Assembly (NCBI GenBank): GCA_022574595.1
Contig: JACZRS010000022.1
Coordinates: 1 to 62,812, forward strand
Direction of reading: 5' to 3'
DNA from: Planctomycetota bacterium
GTDB lineage: Bacteria > Planctomycetota > Phycisphaerae > Phycisphaerales > SM1A02
Length of the DNA: 62,812 nucleotides
Shown here: positions 34,610-43,005 of the stretch, piece after piece
How the letters are laid out: the number at the start of each line of letters is the position of its first letter
Numbering within the stretch: the stretch's first letter is position 1
Position numbers and translations under genes: made by a program
Notes under the pieces: model-generated
What the model was told of the DNA's origin: nothing
The model's database searches: none
Seen by the model: only the letters and a program-made list of their open reading frames with translations

Positions 34610-37372
34610 ATGCGAGGTATTACGAGACTTCCCGGATCCTTAAATTCGTTGGTTGCAGGTCGAGGTGCGGCTCGTTCGCTCATAGCCGGACGTCTGATCA
34701 TCATTGCCATAACTGTGTGCGTTCTGGGTGTTGGCCAAGCGAAGGCTTATGCGGAGTCTCCATTCACGATTACGCAAAAGGCAATAGCGAATGTTCATCA
34801 CAGTCCTTCGGTACTCAATGAAGTCATGGCAAGTTGGAGTCCATCCGCCTTTGATGCGATTGATGTCGGTTCATCTTTTGACATTCCACTTCCCGCTGGT
34901 GAATCGGTGCGCGCATTTATCTACAACACAGGCACAACTTTCGGCGGGGCAAATTACTGGATCGGCGAGCTGATAGATAGTCCAGGCTCCAGTGTGCTCA
35001 TCGTCACCCGCGCAGGAATGCTTGCAGGAGACATCCGTGATCCTGAATTTGGCGTGTTCTGGCTCAGACCGGCAGGAGATGATCGTCCTGGTGAGGTGCG
35101 CATACAACAAGTTGACCCGGATGCACAGTTCCAGTGTGGCGTGAACGCAGAGTTTATCGCCCAGCAACCAAAGGGCCAATCATATGGTGGGAACCCTCTT
35201 CTTGGCACACCAACAATCGACATCATTATTTTCTACACAGCGCAAGCGCGCGACGCAGCCGGTGGTACGTTGTCGATTGAAGTTGTCGCCGAATCGCATG
35301 TCCTCTGGTCGAATATGGCGTACTTCAACAGCAACGTCAACGCTGAGCTTCGTCTCGTCAAGATATCAGAAGTGGATTTAACGGAGGGCGGTAGTTTCAA
35401 TCAAATACTTACCGATTTTTCCGACAATGAAATACCTATGGGGCCAGGAGAGTTCGGCCAGACCGCTTGCCAGCTCGACTGGTACGGTGCGGATCTAGCC
35501 AGTCTGTTCGTGGCCAATTCAGATGGCAGTACGGTCGGGCTGGCTTTCACTTTGCAAGACCCCGATGGCGACAATGCTGCCAGCTTCAGCGTATGCGTAT
35601 ATGATGATCCAATCACGTTTGCCCACGAAGTCGGCCACAACCTCGGATGCTGTCACGAACATGGCAACGATTGTAATAGCGTATTTAGCTATTCAAAGGC
35701 CCACGGCTCCAACTCGCCGTTCTTTAGGACGGTGATGTGGTCCTCCCTATCAGGCGCGCAGATTCAGAACTTTTCCAATCCCGTTGTGGATTATCTAGGT
35801 GAACCGACCGGCGTACCCATCGGACAGTCAGGCGAGGCTCACAACGCAGCGACGATCAACACCACGGCTGGTCCGGTTTCCCAATACCGCGATGAGACCG
35901 GTCCCTGGAGTTACCAGGAACTCGCCCCACCGCCCTCACCGGTTGGTAACTGGGGTGCGGACATTCACATCGACGCGGCGGGGATCGCTGTGGGGACCGG
36001 ACCGATTGGAGGAAAGTTTTTTGGAAACTGTGGAAATTTCGGAATTCAGCTACCCACAAACGATGGTCAATTCGTTAGGCAAGTCGCCAAGAGCGGTAAC
36101 ACTAATATCCAGTCGGCAAGTAATAATGTCGGCACAGGCCAATTACAGATCTTCAATGGGACGATTCTCCAGGCCACATTATTTGACCCTGAACCATCGG
36201 CAGGTGACCGAATGGCTAGGTGGGATATCGACATTGATGGTGATGTCATCGTCGCCGGAGCAGGCCCGGCAAAAAATAGTGTACTAATCTTCCGTCATAA
36301 CAAGACGTGGGAATTCGAGACCGAGATAAACATTCCAAAAGGAGGTAACGGCGGAGTTGCTGTTCATGGTGATCGAGTGGCAGTAGCGATTACGACAATT
36401 GTTGACGCGTCAAGTGCAGAGGGAGTCAATGTCTATCGTTACAACCCTGCCTCGCTACAGTGGGAACTCGAGCAGCAGATGATTCGAAGCACTTCTATAT
36501 GGGTAGCGTCTGATGTGGACATGGATGGCGATCGAATAATCCTAAGCGCGCGAACACATTTTGGTGGGCCAAACGGTGCGACTATCTATCGTCTCAATCC
36601 AGATGCGCCTGATGGATTGAAATGGCGCTGGGAGGCCTTTATTGCGCAGAACATACTTGATAACGTACGTTTGAATGTCGGAATCGACGGCAACCTCGCG
36701 GTCATCGGACATCCTTTTGATACTGCGGTACGGGTGATGGAGTTCGACAATGACCTGCAGGCGTGGACCGTGGCACCGAGTATCTTAAACCCGAATCCTG
36801 GCGGCGAATTTAATAAATTCGGAGCAGCTGTGGCCGTGCATGGATCGACCATAGTGGCGTCTGACACAGGCAGCAACAGAGCTACGTGGAAGTTCCACAG
36901 GAATCCCGGGATCTCAAGCGCGATCCTGCCCTGCGACCTCAGCATCACCAGTGATCCTGTAGACACGGCAGTCGAGGCAGGCGAGGATGCCATCTTCAGC
37001 ATCACTGCATCGGGATTTCACGAAATAACCTATCGCTGGCGCAAGGATGGTGTGCAGATTAACGATTCTAACCCGGACCTCTACTCGGGGACGTCGACAC
37101 CCACGATGACAGTCGTGAGCGCGCATACAGAAGATCAGGGCAATTACGAGGCGCTGGTGTTTTTCGATGGCTGCCTGGTCGCCAGCGTTCCCGCAACGCT
37201 GACAATTACCTGCACCGGAGACCTCAATGGAAGCGGCAACGTCAGTACATCCGATCTACTCGAACTCTTTGCGCAATGGGGTACAGATGGACCAGCCGAC
37301 TTCGATGGAAGTGGTATAGTCGATACAGCCGATCTTCTCATCCTCTTCGCCAACTGGGGACCGTGTAATTAA
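34610..37372 (+). CDS. Secreted zinc metallopeptidase (reprolysin-like) with Ig-like domain and dockerin-like tail
   Basis: A 920-residue predicted exported protease. A signal segment ends near AKAYAE (residue 48). A prodomain-like region (50-190) is followed by a zincin domain with HEVGHNLGCCH at residues 339-349: H339, H343 and H349 are the predicted zinc ligands and E340 the catalytic base, as in reprolysin-like metzincins. Residues 430-770 resemble an FG-GAP-like beta-propeller (DIDIDGDVIVAGAGP, VDMDGDRIILSAR). An Ig-like domain (about 775-868) has YRWRKDGVQI and EDQGNYEALV. The tail has two calcium loops (DLNGSGNVSTSDLL and DFDGSGIVDTADLL) and ends NWGPCN. AGGAG precedes the ATG at 7 bases. 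Substrate unknown; a role in polymer breakdown or surface-protein processing is inferred. Confidence 0.88.
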   Translation: MRGITRLPGSLNSLVAGRGAARSLIAGRLIIIAITVCVLGVGQAKAYAESPFTITQKAIANVHHSPSVLNEVMASWSPSAFDAIDVGSSFDIPLPAGESVRAFIYNTGTTFGGANYWIGELIDSPGSSVLIVTRAGMLAGDIRDPEFGVFWLRPAGDDRPGEVRIQQVDPDAQFQCGVNAEFIAQQPKGQSYGGNPLLGTPTIDIIIFYTAQARDAAGGTLSIEVVAESHVLWSNMAYFNSNVNAELRLVKISEVDLTEGGSFNQILTDFSDNEIPMGPGEFGQTACQLDWYGADLASLFVANSDGSTVGLAFTLQDPDGDNAASFSVCVYDDPITFAHEVGHNLGCCHEHGNDCNSVFSYSKAHGSNSPFFRTVMWSSLSGAQIQNFSNPVVDYLGEPTGVPIGQSGEAHNAATINTTAGPVSQYRDETGPWSYQELAPPPSPVGNWGADIHIDAAGIAVGTGPIGGKFFGNCGNFGIQLPTNDGQFVRQVAKSGNTNIQSASNNVGTGQLQIFNGTILQATLFDPEPSAGDRMARWDIDIDGDVIVAGAGPAKNSVLIFRHNKTWEFETEINIPKGGNGGVAVHGDRVAVAITTIVDASSAEGVNVYRYNPASLQWELEQQMIRSTSIWVASDVDMDGDRIILSARTHFGGPNGATIYRLNPDAPDGLKWRWEAFIAQNILDNVRLNVGIDGNLAVIGHPFDTAVRVMEFDNDLQAWTVAPSILNPNPGGEFNKFGAAVAVHGSTIVASDTGSNRATWKFHRNPGISSAILPCDLSITSDPVDTAVEAGEDAIFSITASGFHEITYRWRKDGVQINDSNPDLYSGTSTPTMTVVSAHTEDQGNYEALVFFDGCLVASVPATLTITCTGDLNGSGNVSTSDLLELFAQWGTDGPADFDGSGIVDTADLLILFANWGPCN

Positions 37373-37445
37373 CAACGACAGGATTAACATCATAGGTACG
37401 ATTAAGCAGTTACTTGGCTGAATTAGAAACTCAAGTTCTAAGTGT

Positions 37446-37808
37446 CTAATGCGTAGGGGTTGCCACTAGTAGTTGTTGTAGATTGGTGGTGAATGCGCCG
37501 CGGGGCATTACATCGTCTGCGCCGGCTTGCTTTGCCTTGGCTAGTAGATCAACATTAACGTGCGGGCCGAAGGCTATTATTCTTGGTTTGGGTTGGGCGA
37601 TAAGGCAATAGGCGATCGCTTGGATTGGGTCTGCAGCGGTTGCTTCCAGGTCAATCATTACTGTTGTCGCAGGATTAGAAGTTAATTCATTTTCTAACTG
37701 CTCTAGAGTTCGAACGACTACTACAGTTGCGCCGACCGAATTTGCGGTTGCGGTGATCTTTGAGGAAAACATCAAATCAGAAACAAGAGCGATCGTGTGT
37801 GTAGACAT
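37446..37808 (-). CDS. Receiver-like (CheY-fold) protein, degenerate
   Basis: A 120-residue single-domain protein with the alternating pattern of a response-regulator receiver. An Asp (D53 in VMIDLEA) stands where the phosphoacceptor would be, but the usual N-terminal acidic pair is reduced to one Asp (SDLMFSS), the Thr/Ser strand reads IIAFGPHV, and the conserved Lys is replaced in MPRGAF. It may therefore be a pseudo-receiver working as a protein-binding module. It starts 5 bp after the SRPBCC gene and is the last gene of the lysA operon. Confidence 0.6.
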   Translation of the reverse strand: MSTHTIALVSDLMFSSKITATANSVGATVVVVRTLEQLENELTSNPATTVMIDLEATAADPIQAIAYCLIAQPKPRIIAFGPHVNVDLLAKAKQAGADDVMPRGAFTTNLQQLLVATPTH

Positions 37809-37813
37809 AAGTT

Positions 37814-38275
37814 TTATAGCGGCCTTACTTTGCGCATATCGTGCGATGATTCGAGTACGGATCGTAAATTACACAACTGCCAGCGCCAATTTGAAGCTTC
37901 CTCAGCCATGGTTATTAACGAATCGACATCTTCCATAAACGGCCCCTGCCTCAGCAGAACCTTGCAGCCTTGCTCCACATCAGGACTAACCGTCCAATAT
38001 ACTGGTGCATGCTGCTCGGAATGTGAAGCTTGCCAATCCCAGACAATTTTCCCACCAGCATCGTAATCGAGAATTGCTACGGTTGTGGTACGTGTAAAAT
38101 CTTTGTTCCAACTAAAAACTATTTTTCCGCCGGGCCTTAGATCAACCTTTGCTTCTATGGGAAACCAACGGGTCAGCCCGGTTGGAGTTGTAAGAAAACT
38201 GAACACTTCTTCGTAATGCGCAGCGATGGTTTCGTTGAGTTCGACCCATATACCATCATCTTCGCGCTTGATCAT
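37814..38275 (-). CDS. SRPBCC (AHSA1-like) protein
   Basis: A 153-residue protein with the START-like SRPBCC pattern of AHSA1-type proteins: an N-terminal strand, HYEEVFSFLTTPTGLTRWFP, then LRPGGKIVFSW, ILDYDAGGKIVWDW and a C-terminal helix (SNWRWQLCNLRSVLE). Such folds bind hydrophobic ligands or act as chaperone modulators; no specific ligand can be inferred. It begins 12 bp after lysA. Confidence 0.8.
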   Translation of the reverse strand: MIKREDDGIWVELNETIAAHYEEVFSFLTTPTGLTRWFPIEAKVDLRPGGKIVFSWNKDFTRTTTVAILDYDAGGKIVWDWQASHSEQHAPVYWTVSPDVEQGCKVLLRQGPFMEDVDSLITMAEEASNWRWQLCNLRSVLESSHDMRKVRPL

Positions 38276-38287
38276 TCCAATACTCTA

Positions 38288-39580
38288 CTAAAGATTAAGT
38301 TCGTGGCTGGTGAGATCATCATAGGTCTCGCGTCTGCGTATTAGTTTAGAGGAAGTTTGATCAACTAACACTTCAGCGGGCAAAGGCATTGAGTTATAGC
38401 GATTGCTCATCGACATTCCATAAGCGCCAGCACCAAATAGCGCTATAAGATCTCCACGCGATACAGGTGGCATCAATCTATCAATCGCTAGAAAATCGCC
38501 TGTTTCACAGATTGGGCCCACAACATCGACCATAATAAGGTCAGGCAGATCCATTTCCTTAGCTCTGCGCTGGGGTACGTGCTCGTCTTTTACGCTGCAT
38601 GGCCAAATGAAATGGAAAGCCCCGTAATGCGATGGCCGCATCATCACGTTCATCCCACCATCGCAGGTGACAAATGTTTTTTCACCCGAAGTTTTTATGT
38701 ATAAAACTTTAAGCAGCAATATGCCTGCATTTGCGGTTATGGTTCTGCCGGGCTCGAGGATAATTTTCATCCCCTTTGATGCGTGATCTTGCAGGAGAGG
38801 CACAATCTCCTTGGCATATTCGCTTGCAAGCGGCGTTTGATCTGATTCGTAATCAGCACCGAATCCACCGCCGAGATCGAGCATATTAATTTTTATTCCG
38901 CGTACATCTAATTCATCAATGAGGATCAGGATTTTTCTCAGACTGGTAACATAAGGCTCCGCCGAATAGATCGGCGAACCAAGATGAACGTGAATCCCAC
39001 AGAGGATGCAATGTTCATCATTGCCGTATTGTTCGAATACTGATTTAGCGCGCTCGATATCTACGCCGAATTTGGTTTCTTTCTTACCCGTAGTTGTGTA
39101 GCGATGAGTCTTGGGATCAACATCAGGATTAACGCGCAACGCTGCTTTGCAAATTAGGTTCATAGATTTTGCGATTGCGCTTACGTTTTCAAACTCTGCT
39201 TCTGATTCAATATTAAACCAGCCCACACCGGCTTCGAGAGATTGGCGTATTTCCGCGTCGCTCTTTCCAACACCTGCGTAAACACATTGTGCAGGATCCA
39301 CACCTGCGAGCTTAGCCCGGTGCAGCTCCCCCCCACTTACAAGATCCATACCCGCACCGCACTCTGCCAGCGTTTTACAAATCGAAATATTCGAGCAGCT
39401 TTTAATTGAATAGCATAAAAGCGGATCAAGCGGGGCAAACGCCTCTGCCAGCCTTGTGTAATGTTCAACTAACGTAGCTCTTGAATAGACATAGCAAGGC
39501 GTATCGAATTGCTCTGCGATCTGCGACATGGCAACGCCTTCGCAGTGCAGGTGGTTTGATTGGTAGTTAAAGTGGTCCAT
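38288..39580 (-). CDS. lysA: Diaminopimelate decarboxylase
   Basis: A 430-residue PLP enzyme converting meso-diaminopimelate to lysine. The PLP lysine is K60 in CYSIKSCSN. FGVDIERA, IHVHLGSPI, LDLGGGFGADY, EPGRTI and the catalytic Cys/Tyr region GPICETGDFLA plus GAYGMSMSNRYNS are all in the expected order. The frame opens at 39607, but ATG 39580 gives the family-typical N-terminus MDHFNYQSNHLHCE. It leads a three-gene operon with an SRPBCC protein and a receiver-like protein, neither a known lysine-pathway component. Confidence 0.94.
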   Translation of the reverse strand: MDHFNYQSNHLHCEGVAMSQIAEQFDTPCYVYSRATLVEHYTRLAEAFAPLDPLLCYSIKSCSNISICKTLAECGAGMDLVSGGELHRAKLAGVDPAQCVYAGVGKSDAEIRQSLEAGVGWFNIESEAEFENVSAIAKSMNLICKAALRVNPDVDPKTHRYTTTGKKETKFGVDIERAKSVFEQYGNDEHCILCGIHVHLGSPIYSAEPYVTSLRKILILIDELDVRGIKINMLDLGGGFGADYESDQTPLASEYAKEIVPLLQDHASKGMKIILEPGRTITANAGILLLKVLYIKTSGEKTFVTCDGGMNVMMRPSHYGAFHFIWPCSVKDEHVPQRRAKEMDLPDLIMVDVVGPICETGDFLAIDRLMPPVSRGDLIALFGAGAYGMSMSNRYNSMPLPAEVLVDQTSSKLIRRRETYDDLTSHELNL

Positions 39581-39672
39581 ATATGTAGATAGAAAAATAG
39601 TGGTCAAGGATTGTAGCGGGTTTGGTTAAGTTTGTTTGGAATCAGAGAAGATAACTTTATAAACGAAACAGT

Positions 39673-40116
39673 TTATCCGAATTCATTTGTGGAGATATCT
39701 TTATGTTTCCAAGCGCTTATGACTTCTCGAATTCCTGTGTATGAACCAAAGCCGTTCCACACAGCAAAGATAATCAGCAGAATCGCAGGAACCCCGCTGA
39801 AATACCCATTTGGATTTGTCCATTCCCATATTGCGACAATTGCAAAGATAACTGCTGTAAGTAGACCCACTACTGCGTACAAAAGCGGTCCGAATATGGA
39901 ACCAGTAAACGATATTAAAGCTGAGATTCCGAACGCAATTGCTCCGCCTTTTAACGACCACTCCAAAAGAACAACCATTGGAAGGAGTACAGGAGGAGTT
40001 GTAGTTGTGTATTGATGCGCCCAACTACTGCCGAACCCAAAGTATGCAAAAATCCCGCCACTGATAAGCATAAAGAACACTTGGGCTTTTGTATCAATTT
40101 GTCTTTGCTGGGTCAT
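39673..40116 (-). CDS. Hypothetical four-helix membrane protein
   Basis: A 147-residue protein with about four hydrophobic segments (residues 12-30, 42-58, 62-95 and 105-125) and a charged C-terminus (SAWKHKDISTNEFG). No family is recognised with confidence. It lies between lysA and the Gfo/Idh gene on the same strand, with about 40 bp separating it from the latter. Function unknown. Confidence 0.65.
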   Translation of the reverse strand: MTQQRQIDTKAQVFFMLISGGIFAYFGFGSSWAHQYTTTTPPVLLPMVVLLEWSLKGGAIAFGISALISFTGSIFGPLLYAVVGLLTAVIFAIVAIWEWTNPNGYFSGVPAILLIIFAVWNGFGSYTGIREVISAWKHKDISTNEFG

Positions 40117-40157
40117 TGAATAACCCCTTTACCGGATTATTGGAAAATTGCTAATCG

Positions 40158-41327
40158 CTATTTTACTTCACTCATTCTAACAGCTTGGCGCTTCTTTGCG
40201 GAAATCAGGGCTGCGTGCAAAATACGCTGGGTTTGATAGGCATCTTCGAAATCGGGCATGGGTACTATGGGTTTTTTGCCCGCAAGCATTCTAATAATGT
40301 CCGCAGCCTGGCTTGTAAAACCGTGTTCGTAACCGATTAAATGTGCAGGCGGCCAATATGCATCTATATATGGATGATCGCCCGCGTTGGTGCACATGAT
40401 TCTGCTCCAGCCACGCAATGATGAATCGAGAGTGTTGTCCCACCACTGCAATTCGTTCATGCGCTCAAAGTCGAATTTGATTGCGCCCTTTTCTCCGTTG
40501 ATTTCAATCTGGTTGGCGTTCTGGTTGCCGGTTGCGAGGCGGGTTGCTTCAAACGAACCGACAGCGCCGGATTTAAATTTTGTTAAAAACAGCACACAAT
40601 CATCAACTGTAGATTTGCCAAAGCGCTTTCGTGCAGACTTTTTAGTCGTAATAATTTCGCGCTGTTTGATGAAGGTTTCACTTACTGCGCCGCTGACTTC
40701 AACAATTTCATCCCCAGTAATGAATCGAGCCATGTCGATTATGTGTGCGTTAAGATCGCCATGCGCTCCTGAGCCTGCTAGTTTAGAGTCAAATCGCCAG
40801 GATAGTGGCGTATCAGGTCCTCCCCAGTCCTGCAGATACTTTGCACGAACATGATAGATTTTCCCAAGCTTACCTTTTTGAACTAATTGATGAGCGAACG
40901 CAACGGCTGGGCAGCGACGATAGTTAAACCACACGAAAGTTTGTATGCCTTTGCGCTTGGCCTTTCGTGCTGCATCACGCATTTTGCGCGCTTCATCAAG
41001 TGTGCCTGCCAAGGGCTTTTCACATGCAACATGCTTTGAAGCTTCAAGTGCGCTAATCGCTTGATCCGCATGAACATGGTTTGGCGTGCCTATATCTACC
41101 AGATCAATTTCACCATTATTAATGATGTCTTTGAAGTTTGTTGTTGAATTAAACCAGCCCCATTTCTTGGCAAACGCGCTCGTTTGCTTGGCGTTCTTAG
41201 CGCAAACCGTGTGCATCATTGCATCGCGTGGTAAATCAAAGAACTTGTTTACACTCATCCATGCGTTGGAATGAGCGCGCCCCATGAACTTGGAACCGAT
41301 GAGCGCGATGTTAATTGGCGTGGGCAA
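40158..41327 (-). CDS. Gfo/Idh/MocA family oxidoreductase
   Basis: A 389-residue NAD(P)-dependent dehydrogenase-like enzyme. The Rossmann start is IALIGSKFMGRAHSNAW (7-23), EKP of the conserved catalytic motif is at 103-105, and the C-terminal sheet domain carries SGAHGDLNAHIIDMARFITG with the conserved Asp-His region. The start is probably a TTG at 41327 with AAGGA 8 bases upstream; no ATG fits the N-terminus. Substrates of this family are mostly sugars and inositols; the specific one is not evident. The 30-bp repeat array lies directly upstream. Confidence 0.88.
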   Translation of the reverse strand: MPTPINIALIGSKFMGRAHSNAWMSVNKFFDLPRDAMMHTVCAKNAKQTSAFAKKWGWFNSTTNFKDIINNGEIDLVDIGTPNHVHADQAISALEASKHVACEKPLAGTLDEARKMRDAARKAKRKGIQTFVWFNYRRCPAVAFAHQLVQKGKLGKIYHVRAKYLQDWGGPDTPLSWRFDSKLAGSGAHGDLNAHIIDMARFITGDEIVEVSGAVSETFIKQREIITTKKSARKRFGKSTVDDCVLFLTKFKSGAVGSFEATRLATGNQNANQIEINGEKGAIKFDFERMNELQWWDNTLDSSLRGWSRIMCTNAGDHPYIDAYWPPAHLIGYEHGFTSQAADIIRMLAGKKPIVPMPDFEDAYQTQRILHAALISAKKRQAVRMSEVK

Positions 41328-41359
41328 AGGGGAATTCCTTTTTGTGACTTAGTTTACCC

Positions 41360-41475
41360 CACGGATTGCTATCCGTGGGCGTCGGGGGATAGGGATTTGC
41401 TATCCGTGGGCGTCGGGGATAGGGAATTGCTATCCGTGGGCGTCGGGGGATAGGGATTTGCTATCCGTGGGCGTC
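41360..41475. repeat. Tandem repeat of about 30 bp containing palindrome P3
   Basis: Four copies of GCTATCCGTGGGCGTC start at 41368, 41399, 41429 and 41460 (spacing 31, 30 and 31), joined by GGGGATAGGGATTT-like linkers. The first copy is the complete P3 palindrome also found at 3439. The array fills the gap between gcvPB and the Gfo/Idh gene and ends at the gcvPB stop codon. Confidence 0.85.
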
Positions 41476-43005
41476 TTATTCCCAGATCAGCATGGGTTTT
41501 CTTGCAGCTGCAACTTCATCAGCTCTGCGGATCGTTGCATCGGTTGGCGCATCTGCTAGCGAACTTGCATCCTCATTTATCTGCTTTGCGATATTCAGCA
41601 TAACACTCACAAACCGATCGAGCGTTGGTTTAGACTCAGTTTCGGTTGGCTCAATCATCAAACAATCATGCACCGGCCAGTGCATGGTCGGCGGATGCAC
41701 ATCATAATCAATCATCCTTTTTGCAATATCATTTAACGTTACACCCTTGGCCAGCAACTTCTCAGGAACAGTTACAAATTCGTGAGCACAAAATCGTCCA
41801 TTCTCCGGATCAAAGTATGGCATTTCATATACATCGCGCAATTTCGCCGCCAAATAATTCGCATTCAGCACAGCTTTTTCCGCAACGTTTCGCAGACCTT
41901 CTGGGCCGCATGCGGATATATAAGTCCAGCAGCGTACTAACACGCCGAATTGACAAGTGAAGCTGCGCACTTTACCGATGGATTTTTGTCTATCTCTATC
42001 AAGTGAAAATGAACCATCATCAGCCATGATTACCTGGGGGATTGGTAGGTAAGGCGCGAACTCTTTGCGAACAGCTATTGGACCAGCGCCCGGTCCACCA
42101 CAACCGTGCGGTGTTGAAAATGTTTTATGCGTATTAAAGTGCATAAGATCTGCACCAAAATCTGCGGGCCGCGTTTTACCTAAAATTGCATTCATGTTTG
42201 CGCCATCTAGATATAGCTTTGCGCCCGCATCATGAATGATATCTGCTGCTTCTGCGATTTTGCTGTCAAACAGCCCAGCGGTGTTGGGGTTTGTAATCAT
42301 AAACGCCGCAATGTTTTCTGCTCCGTGTTTATCGATTTGTCTGCGAAGATCATCGAGATCGGTGTAACCTGATATTGATTTGACCATGTTTACACTACAC
42401 CCACACATGGAGCAACTAGCGGGGTTTGTGCCGTGTGCGTTATCCGGTGCTAATACGATATTGCGCTGTGGTTGGCCATTATCCTTAAAGTATGCGCGTA
42501 TTATTTTTAGAGCGGTGTATTCACCATGTGCGCCTGCTGCTGGTTGCAGGCAGACTTCATCCAGGCCGGAGATTTCTTCGAGGAAGCATCGGGTTTCATA
42601 TAGGAGGCGTAATGCGCCTTGAATTTGTGTGTCATCTTGCAATGGGTGTAATGATGCCAGGCCGGGCAAGGCAGCTGCCCATTCATTTATGCGCGGGTTA
42701 TGCTTCATGGTGCATGAACCCAGCGGATAAAAATTCCCATCAACCGAAAAGTTGCGGTCAGATAGATGTGTGTAATGCGTCATAAGATCGTGCTGGCCGA
42801 TCTCTGGCAGGTTAATGCCATCACCCAATAATTCCTCAGGCAAGTCCGCATGCGGAACATCAAGCGGCGGCAAGTCAACCGCGCGCTGACCCGCAACCGA
42901 TTTCTCAAAGATCAACGGCTCAACAGCCCGTGCACCACGCACAACTGCGTTTGATTTGCTATCGCCTTGCGATGTTGTTGGCTTTATTTCCATAAAAGTG
43001 GTCAC
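41476..43005 (-). CDS. gcvPB: Glycine dehydrogenase (decarboxylating) subunit 2
   Basis: A 509-residue C-terminal-half subunit of the split glycine decarboxylase (P protein). The PLP lysine is K294 in NTHKTFSTPHGCGGPG. DNAHGTNPASCSMCGC, YLDGANMNAILGKTRPADFGAD and the C-terminal HPPTMHWPVHDCLMIEPTETE are characteristic. The start is most likely GTG 43005, which overlaps the gcvPA stop as GTGA with GAGGTAGG upstream; ATG 42993 is an alternative. Works with GcvPA plus GcvT, GcvH and Lpd, which are not in the window. Confidence 0.95.
   Translation of the reverse strand: MTTFMEIKPTTSQGDSKSNAVVRGARAVEPLIFEKSVAGQRAVDLPPLDVPHADLPEELLGDGINLPEIGQHDLMTHYTHLSDRNFSVDGNFYPLGSCTMKHNPRINEWAAALPGLASLHPLQDDTQIQGALRLLYETRCFLEEISGLDEVCLQPAAGAHGEYTALKIIRAYFKDNGQPQRNIVLAPDNAHGTNPASCSMCGCSVNMVKSISGYTDLDDLRRQIDKHGAENIAAFMITNPNTAGLFDSKIAEAADIIHDAGAKLYLDGANMNAILGKTRPADFGADLMHFNTHKTFSTPHGCGGPGAGPIAVRKEFAPYLPIPQVIMADDGSFSLDRDRQKSIGKVRSFTCQFGVLVRCWTYISACGPEGLRNVAEKAVLNANYLAAKLRDVYEMPYFDPENGRFCAHEFVTVPEKLLAKGVTLNDIAKRMIDYDVHPPTMHWPVHDCLMIEPTETESKPTLDRFVSVMLNIAKQINEDASSLADAPTDATIRRADEVAAARKPMLIWE

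Noticed and set aside
41360-41475. Possible CRISPR array from about 30-bp periodicity
   Set aside because: The linkers between units are nearly identical rather than unique spacers, and no cas genes are present.
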